Positions 58,757 through 64,000 of a stretch of DNA of 64,000 bases are shown here, in pieces. The translations under genes were made by a program, and so were the position numbers. This stretch comes from Pseudonocardia cypriaca (GTDB taxonomy: Bacteria; Actinomycetota; Actinomycetes; Mycobacteriales; Pseudonocardiaceae). The notes under the pieces are model-generated. The model had not been told where the DNA came from, made no database searches, and saw only the letters and a program-made list of their open reading frames with translations. Numbering within the stretch: the stretch's first letter is position 1; each line of letters opens with the position of its first letter. The stretch is taken from NCBI RefSeq assembly GCF_006717045.1, contig NZ_VFPH01000001.1:1116001-1180000 (forward strand), in the 5' to 3' direction.

Positions 58757-60130
58757 AGCGATCGACGGACGGCGCCCGAGTTCGCCGGATGGCGTTTGGG
58801 GGAGGCCGCAGGAGACGCCGCCGAGCTCCCGGTGCTGGCCGATGTCGATGTCGTCGTGGTCGGTGGGGGAGCGGCCGGGGTGGCGGCGGCCACCGTCGCC
58901 GCGGAGGGCGGCCTGTCGGTCGTGCTGATCGAGAGGTACGGCTTCTGCGGCGGTGCGGCCGTTGCCGGGATGTCCGGGACCATCTGCGGCCTGTACCTGT
59001 CCACCGCGGGCCGGGGCGGCCCGGAGCAGGTCGTGCGCGGGTTCACCGAGCGCTTCCGCGCCGCCCTGGCGGACCGGGCGGGCGTCACCGGCCCGCAGCG
59101 GTACGGGCGCACGTGGACGGTGGCGCACGACCCGCTCGTCTGGCGCGAGGTGGCCGACGACCTGCTCGAGTCGGCCGGGGTGCGCGTGCTGCTCCACACC
59201 GCGGTCACGGGCGTGCTGGTCGAGCAGGGTGAGCACCGCGGGGTCGTCGTCGAGTCCAACGCCGGACGGGCGGTGGTCCGGGCGGCACGCACGATCGACG
59301 CCTCCGGTGACGCCGCCGTCGTCGCGCGGGCCGGGCACGGCACCGTGTTCGGCGACGACGGGGTGATCCAGAACCCCACGATGTTCTTCCGGCTCGGCAA
59401 CGTCGACCTGGCCGCCTTCGGCGCCGCGTGGGGCGAGGACACCATCTGCGCGCCGTGGGTCACCGAGGCCATCGAGCGGGTCCGGTCCGACGGTGCCGAC
59501 CTGCCCCGTTCGAAGATCTGGGTCTTCCGCACGACCCGACCCGGTGAGCTGCTGGTCAACGCCACGCGGCTGGTCGGGCGGGACGGCCGCATGCTCAACG
59601 TCATCGACCCGGAGGACTTCACCGAGGCGGAGGTCCTCGGCCGTCGCCAGGTCCGCGAGTACGCCCGGTTCCTGCGCAGCGAGGTGCCGGGCTGCGCGGG
59701 CGCGTTCGTGGTGGACACCGGCGTCGAGGCGGGGATCCGGCAGACCCGCAGCATCCTCGCGGCCGAGACCCTGACCAACGACGACGTCGTCTCCTGCCGC
59801 AAGCGCCCCGACGGCGTCGTCCGCTCACCCTGGCCGATCGAGCTGCACGCAGGCGACCGGCCGAAGCTGCACTGGCTGCTCGAGGACTTCTACGAGGTCC
59901 CGTACCTCGCGCTGGTGCCGAGGGTCGGCGAGAACGTGATCGTCGCCGGCCGGTGCCTCGGCGCCGAGCACGAGGCGCTCGCCTCGGCGCGCGTGACCGC
60001 GCAGTGCTTCGAGTACGGGCACGCCGCCGCCGCGGCGACGCTGCTCTCGATCCGCAAGGGCACCCCCTACCGCGCCGTCGACGGCGCCGAGGTGCGTGCC
60101 GCGATGCGCGCGGCCGGCAGCGATCTCTGA
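58754..60130 (+). CDS. FAD-dependent oxidoreductase (FAD_oxidored family)
   Basis: 458 residues. The dinucleotide motif VVVGGGAAGVAAA is at 35-47, followed by ERYGFCGGAAVAGMSGT (about 59-75), a cysteine-containing segment typical of the PF12831 group. The second FAD motif lies at TIDASGDAAVVARAG (about 181-195). Members are mostly uncharacterised; some act beside sugar-acid or hydroxy-acid enzymes. No membrane or signal segment is present, so it acts in the cytoplasm. Coupled with an IlvD/Edd dehydratase 37 bp downstream and an MHS transporter, it probably oxidises an imported hydroxy acid (inference). ATG 58754 appears leaderless. Confidence 0.78.
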   Translation: MSDRRTAPEFAGWRLGEAAGDAAELPVLADVDVVVVGGGAAGVAAATVAAEGGLSVVLIERYGFCGGAAVAGMSGTICGLYLSTAGRGGPEQVVRGFTERFRAALADRAGVTGPQRYGRTWTVAHDPLVWREVADDLLESAGVRVLLHTAVTGVLVEQGEHRGVVVESNAGRAVVRAARTIDASGDAAVVARAGHGTVFGDDGVIQNPTMFFRLGNVDLAAFGAAWGEDTICAPWVTEAIERVRSDGADLPRSKIWVFRTTRPGELLVNATRLVGRDGRMLNVIDPEDFTEAEVLGRRQVREYARFLRSEVPGCAGAFVVDTGVEAGIRQTRSILAAETLTNDDVVSCRKRPDGVVRSPWPIELHAGDRPKLHWLLEDFYEVPYLALVPRVGENVIVAGRCLGAEHEALASARVTAQCFEYGHAAAAATLLSIRKGTPYRAVDGAEVRAAMRAAGSDL

Positions 60131-60167
60131 CGCCCGGCCATCCGTACCCCTCAGACCGGAGACCACC

Positions 60168-61877
60168 ATGCCCGAGCTGCCCGACCTGCCCGACGCCGAC
60201 CGTCCCCGCCCCGACGGCCTGCGCAGCGAGTTCACCCCCGGCACCACCCGCTGGGCGGTGCGCCGCGCGCAGTGGACCGCGATGGGTTACGCCCCGGAGG
60301 ACCAGGGCCGACCCAAGATCGCTGTCGTCAACACCTCGTCGAAGCTCGCGGTGTGCTTCTCCCACCTCGACGGGGTCGCCGACGTCGTGTCCGAGGCGAT
60401 CTGGGAGGCGGGCGGGCTGCCGCTGGAGATCCGCACGGTGGCGCCGAGCGACTTCGTGACCAGCGCCGGGCGCAAGGCGCGCTACCTCATGCCGACCCGC
60501 GACCTGATCGTCAACGACGTCGAGGCCGCGGTCGAGGGTGCGGTGCTCGACGGCATGGTCTGCCTGTCCTCCTGCGACAAGACCACTCCGGCGCACCTGA
60601 TGGCGTCGGCGCGGCTGGACATCCCGTCGATCCTCGTCATCGGCGGGTACCAGCAAGCCGGCACCCGCAACGGATGCTCCGTCGACATCGACACCGTCTA
60701 CGAGTCGGTCGGCGCCGTGCGCTCCGGCGCGATGACGGTCGCCGAGCTGGGCGAGGTCGCGGACTCCGCCATCGTCGGCCCCGGCGTCTGCGCCGGCCTG
60801 GCCACCGCGAACACCATGCACGTGCTCGCGGAGTCGCTCGGCATGACGCTGCCCGGGTCGGCGCCCGTCCGCGCAGGCTCCGAGCGGATGCGCGCGCTCG
60901 CCGCCGAGTCCGGCCGGCGGATCCTCGGCATGGTGTCCGAGGGCCTCACCGCGCGGAAGGTCCTCACCGCGGCCGCGATCGAGAACGCGGTGCAGGTCGC
61001 ACTGGCACTGGGCGGTTCCGTGAACTGCGTGCGGCACCTGGCCGCGGTGGCCGCCGAGGCGGACCTCGACCTCGACGTCGTCGGGCTGTTCGAGAGCCTC
61101 GGTGCCGACGCGGTGCAGCTCGCGGCGATCCGCCCCAACGGCACCGACCAGGTCTGGGACCTCGAGCGCGTCGGCGGGGCGCAGGCCGTGGTGCGCGCGC
61201 TGCTGCCGCGGATCCACGGCGACGCGCTCACCGTCACCGGCCGCACCGTCGCCGAGCTCGCCGCGCAGGCCCCCGATCCCGACGGCGCCGTCCTGCACCC
61301 GCTCACCGATCCGGTCCGACCCGAGCCCGGTCTGCTCATCCTGCGCGGGTCGCTGGCACCCGACGGTGCGGTGGTCAAGGTCGCCGGTGCCGGGAACGCC
61401 CGGCGCCGCTTCACCGGGCGGGCCGAGGTCTTCGCAGGCGAGGACGCCGCCATCGACGCCCTCGGTGAGGGGCGCATCCGTCCCGGCGCGGTGATCGTGC
61501 TGCGCGGCATGGGCCCGCGGGGCGGCCCCGGCACGGTCTTCGCGGCGAGCTTCGTCGCGGCGCTCAACGGCGCCGGGCTCGGCGGCCAGGTGGCCGTGGT
61601 GACCGACGGCGAGCTGTCCGGGCTCAACCACGGCCTCGTCGTCGGCCAGGTCATGCCCGAGGCCGCCGACGGTGGACCGCTCGCCGGGGTCGAGACCGGC
61701 GACGTCGTCACGATCGACCTCGACGCCCGCACCCTCGACGCCGACCCGGTCCGCGACGGCGCCCCGGTCACCTCGGGGCGGCCGGGCCGGGAGCGGGGCT
61801 GGCTCGGCCAGTACGCGGCCCTCGTCGGGCCCGTCCAGCAGGGCGCGGTGCTGCGCAGGCCCGCGCCTCCCACGTGA
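60168..61877 (+). CDS. IlvD/Edd-family dehydratase
   Basis: 569 residues. Three cysteines for the iron-sulfur cluster are visible: Cys63 (KLAVCFSHLD), Cys136 (SSCDKTTPAHLM) and Cys208 (GPGVCAGLATANTM), with Lys138 as the likely carbamylated Mg ligand. The motifs differ from housekeeping IlvD (for example FSHLD where PCNMHL is usual), which points to the sugar-acid or unassigned branch. It removes water from a dihydroxy acid to give a 2-keto acid. ATG 60168 follows CGGAG. It lies between an FAD oxidoreductase and an MHS transporter. Confidence 0.84.
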   Translation: MPELPDLPDADRPRPDGLRSEFTPGTTRWAVRRAQWTAMGYAPEDQGRPKIAVVNTSSKLAVCFSHLDGVADVVSEAIWEAGGLPLEIRTVAPSDFVTSAGRKARYLMPTRDLIVNDVEAAVEGAVLDGMVCLSSCDKTTPAHLMASARLDIPSILVIGGYQQAGTRNGCSVDIDTVYESVGAVRSGAMTVAELGEVADSAIVGPGVCAGLATANTMHVLAESLGMTLPGSAPVRAGSERMRALAAESGRRILGMVSEGLTARKVLTAAAIENAVQVALALGGSVNCVRHLAAVAAEADLDLDVVGLFESLGADAVQLAAIRPNGTDQVWDLERVGGAQAVVRALLPRIHGDALTVTGRTVAELAAQAPDPDGAVLHPLTDPVRPEPGLLILRGSLAPDGAVVKVAGAGNARRRFTGRAEVFAGEDAAIDALGEGRIRPGAVIVLRGMGPRGGPGTVFAASFVAALNGAGLGGQVAVVTDGELSGLNHGLVVGQVMPEAADGGPLAGVETGDVVTIDLDARTLDADPVRDGAPVTSGRPGRERGWLGQYAALVGPVQQGAVLRRPAPPT

Positions 61878-61927
61878 CCGCTCCACCCACTGTTCCCGTG
61901 CGACCCCGCGATCGAAGGAGATGGCCC

Positions 61928-63298
61928 GTGTCCGCACCCCCCGTCCTGTCGCAGCGCCAGTCGAAGCGGGCGTCGCTCGCGGCGCTCATCGGCACCGTCC
62001 TCGAGTGGTACGACTTCATCGTCTACGGCACGGCCGCCGCGATCATCCTGAACACCCTGTTCTTCCCCTCCGACGATCCGCTGGTCGGGACGTTGGCGGC
62101 GTTCGCGACCTACGCCGTGGGGTTCCTGGCCCGCCCGCTCGGCGGGCTCGTGCTCGGTCGGCTGGGGGACCGGGTGGGGCGCAGGAGCGTCCTGGTGCTG
62201 ACCCTGTTCCTGATGGGTGCGGCGACCACCGCGATCGGGCTGCTGCCGACCTACGAGCAGGTCGGGGTACTGGCGCCGATCCTGCTGGTGCTGCTGCGCC
62301 TGGTGCAGGGCTTCGGCGCGGGCGGTGAGTACGCCGGCGCCGTCGTCCTCTCCGTCGAGCACGCCGACCCCCGGCGCCGGGGGCTCGCCGGCTCGGCGGC
62401 GCCGCTGGGCTTCGCGGTCGCCACCCTGCTCGGCAACGGCGTGTTCTTCCTGTTCCTGCTGCTCCCGCCGGAGCAGTTCGCCTCGTGGGGCTGGCGGGTG
62501 CCGTTCCTGCTCGGCGCGGTGTGCGTGCTCGTCGGGTACGTGATCCGGCGGCGGGTCGAGGAGCCGCCCGCGTTCGCGCAGGCCCGGGCGGACGCGGCGG
62601 ACGCCCCGGCGTCGGGCGGCGTGTTCGCGGCGATCCGCCGGCACCCGCGCAGCTTCCTCATCGTGATCGGCTCCCGGATGGGCGAGAACGGGTTCGCCTA
62701 CCTGCTGCCGGTCTTCGGCGTCGCCTACGTCTCGACGACCCTCGGACTCGGCCGCGCGGTCGCGCTCTGGGCGGTGATGGCCGCCTCCGCCGTGCAGGTC
62801 ATCGCGATCCCGCTGTTCGGGCTGCTGTCCGACCACGTCGGCCGCAAGCCGGTCTACGCCGCCGGCACGCTGGCGTCGCTGCTGTGGCTGGTGCCGTTCT
62901 TCCTGCTCACCGACACCGGCGTCACCGCCTGGGTGGTGCTCGCGTTCGTCGTCGGGCTGGGGGTCTGCTACCCGGCGATGCTCGCCCCGCAGGCGGCCTG
63001 GTACGCGGAGCTGTTCGACACCGAGTTCCGGCTCTCCGGCTTCGCCTTCTCCCGCGAGCTCGGCTCCCTGCTCGCCGGTGGTCTCGCGCCCTTCGTGGCC
63101 ACCGCGCTCTACGCCTGGTCGGGCCACTGGTGGCCCATCCTGGTGTTCATGGCGGTCCTCGCCGTCCTGACCATGGTCGCGCTCGCGCTCGGCCCGGAGA
63201 CCGTCCGGCGGGACCTCGACGGTCCGGCCCGCCGGGAGGACCTCGCCCCAGCACGGGAGCCGTCGCCGACCGTTCCCTCCGACGCCTCCTCGCGGTAG
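61928..63298 (+). CDS. MFS transporter, metabolite:H+ symporter (MHS) type
   Basis: 456 residues with about twelve membrane segments. The MHS signature GTVLEWYDFIVYGTAA lies at about 22-37, then RPLGGLVLGRLGDRVGRR in the loop between helices 2 and 3 and GFGAGGEYAGA in helix 4. It is similar in type to the carrier at 26415 but clearly a separate paralogue. It probably imports the acid handled by the upstream oxidoreductase and dehydratase. GTG 61928 lies 7 bases after GAAGGAG; GTG 61874, overlapping the dehydratase stop, is the alternative. Confidence 0.87.
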   Translation: MSAPPVLSQRQSKRASLAALIGTVLEWYDFIVYGTAAAIILNTLFFPSDDPLVGTLAAFATYAVGFLARPLGGLVLGRLGDRVGRRSVLVLTLFLMGAATTAIGLLPTYEQVGVLAPILLVLLRLVQGFGAGGEYAGAVVLSVEHADPRRRGLAGSAAPLGFAVATLLGNGVFFLFLLLPPEQFASWGWRVPFLLGAVCVLVGYVIRRRVEEPPAFAQARADAADAPASGGVFAAIRRHPRSFLIVIGSRMGENGFAYLLPVFGVAYVSTTLGLGRAVALWAVMAASAVQVIAIPLFGLLSDHVGRKPVYAAGTLASLLWLVPFFLLTDTGVTAWVVLAFVVGLGVCYPAMLAPQAAWYAELFDTEFRLSGFAFSRELGSLLAGGLAPFVATALYAWSGHWWPILVFMAVLAVLTMVALALGPETVRRDLDGPARREDLAPAREPSPTVPSDASSR

Positions 63299-63315
63299 TG
63301 GTGCGCGTGCGGCGT

Positions 63316-64000
63316 CTACCGCCGACCCCCGAGCAGGTCTGCCAGTGCGCCGACGTCGGGCAGGTCCAGGTGCGGCCGCCGTTCCGGGGGCAGGTCGGAG
63401 AACGACTGCGCATGGCCGATGCCCGTGTGGACGGCGACGGCCAGCGCGCCGCCCTTGTGCGCCATGGGCACCTCCAGCTCGGGATCGTCACCCACCACCG
63501 CGAGCTCCTGGGTGGCGACCCCGAGGCACCGGGCGGCGGTCCGCAGCGCCGGCAGCGCAGGCTTGCCGACGACGGTCACCGGTGCACCGGTGGCGTCACG
63601 GACGACGGCGGTGATCGCCCGGGAGGTGCCCAGCTGCCGCCCTTCCGCGGTGGCGAAGAACAGCGACTGGGAGGCGCTGTAGAGCTGGGCCCCGCCGAAC
63701 ACGGCGTCGCACGCGGCCTCGAGGGCGTCGAAGGTCAGCTCCTGGCGGAACCAGCCGGCCAGCACCGCGTCGGCCCGGGTCGTCCGCAGCGGGGGCACGG
63801 TCTCCAGGCCGGCCGCCTCCAGTGGCTCGGTGACCCCCTTGCCGCCGAGCACCATCACCCGCCGGTGCCCGCGCCTGCGCAGGAGGTCCACGGCGCTCGA
63901 CGCCGGTGTCAGCACCCCGTCGTCGCTCACCGGGAAGCCGAGGGCCTGGAGCGCGTGGGCGTACTGCCGGGGGGTTCGGGACGTGCCGTTCGTGAAGATC
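63316..64000 (-). CDS. HAD-IIA family phosphatase (cut by window edge)
   Basis: The minus-strand frame is open to the right edge, so the N-terminus with the catalytic DxD lies outside. Visible from the edge inward: the motif II-like IFTNGTSRTPRQYA, a cap region with RVMVLGGKGVTEPLEAAG, then the motif III/IV area AVVGDDPELEVPMAHKGGALAVAVHTG with the acidic pair in GDDPELE. This order fits NagD/4-nitrophenylphosphatase-like HAD-IIA enzymes. It converges on the MHS transporter gene with a 17-bp gap. Substrate unknown. Confidence 0.82.
   Translation of the reverse strand, partial: IFTNGTSRTPRQYAHALQALGFPVSDDGVLTPASSAVDLLRRRGHRRVMVLGGKGVTEPLEAAGLETVPPLRTTRADAVLAGWFRQELTFDALEAACDAVFGGAQLYSASQSLFFATAEGRQLGTSRAITAVVRDATGAPVTVVGKPALPALRTAARCLGVATQELAVVGDDPELEVPMAHKGGALAVAVHTGIGHAQSFSDLPPERRPHLDLPDVGALADLLGGRR

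Noticed and set aside
1..64000. tRNA, rRNA, CRISPR, insertion sequences, phage or plasmid genes
   Set aside because: I looked for repeats, transposase motifs and RNA gene patterns and saw none; by-eye reading could still miss a single tRNA or small RNA.

Overview
The window is very GC-rich and densely coded. It has actinobacterial traits: many GTG starts, ATGA/GTGA stop-start overlaps, several apparently leaderless regulator genes, and a salicylyl-CoA/gentisate cluster of the kind described in Streptomyces. It reads as a soil or plant-associated actinomycete, perhaps Pseudonocardia-like; that placement is inference. I see no rRNA, tRNA, CRISPR array, insertion sequence or phage gene. About fifty intact genes, two edge-truncated genes and three gene fragments are present. 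No gap between genes or gene fragments exceeds 300 bases.

The content is a chain of small catabolic or redox modules, most with their own regulator. (1) 1-3.4 kb: a partial AraC regulator, an acyl-CoA-dehydrogenase-like flavoprotein, and an SDR divergent from an XRE/MmyB regulator. (2) 3.6-13.1 kb: a PaaX regulator, an aromatic-acid transporter, gentisate dioxygenase, an FAH hydrolase, an FAD hydroxylase, a CoA ligase and an aryl-AMP ligase. This is an sdg-type route from salicylate via salicylyl-CoA to gentisate and ring cleavage. (3) 13.3-22.7 kb: a membrane protein, a large AAA ATPase regulator, an MFS exporter, an FMN reductase, two MDR oxidoreductases, a second XRE/MmyB regulator and an SDR. 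(4) 22.9-31.3 kb: an unassigned catabolic operon (epimerase, MBL hydrolase, amidohydrolase, MHS transporter, FAH enzyme, acyl-CoA ligase) ending in a LysR regulator, with matching dyads upstream of the first gene and upstream of lysR.

(5) 31.4-34.1 kb: an SDR and a DUF3159 membrane protein divergent from a third XRE/MmyB regulator. (6) 34.3-38.7 kb: a Tat-exported PaoABC-like molybdenum aldehyde oxidoreductase and a convergent MarR regulator; the same 16-bp palindrome covers the -35 region of both promoters. (7) 38.7-42.4 kb: an MpaB/Lcp-family oxygenase divergent from a TetR regulator with a duplicated operator, a small membrane protein and a class II glutamine amidotransferase. (8) 42.4-49.3 kb: a methylthioribose uptake and salvage operon (mtnA, ribose-type ABC importer, mtnK) under a divergent GntR/UTRA regulator.

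(9) 49.3-50.3 kb: a deletion scar joining the 5'-truncated remains of an AraC regulator and an MBL hydrolase. (10) 50.4-57.9 kb: a polyol or ketose system (DeoR regulator, mannitol-dehydrogenase-family enzyme, binding protein, PfkB kinase, class I aldolase) with its two permeases divergent and no ATPase. (11) 58.0-63.3 kb: a FadR-type regulator divergent from an FAD oxidoreductase, IlvD/Edd dehydratase and MHS transporter operon, then a HAD-IIA phosphatase cut by the right edge. The best candidates for undescribed biology are region 4, the operon in region 11, and the cis-regulatory architectures in regions 4, 6, 7 and 8.
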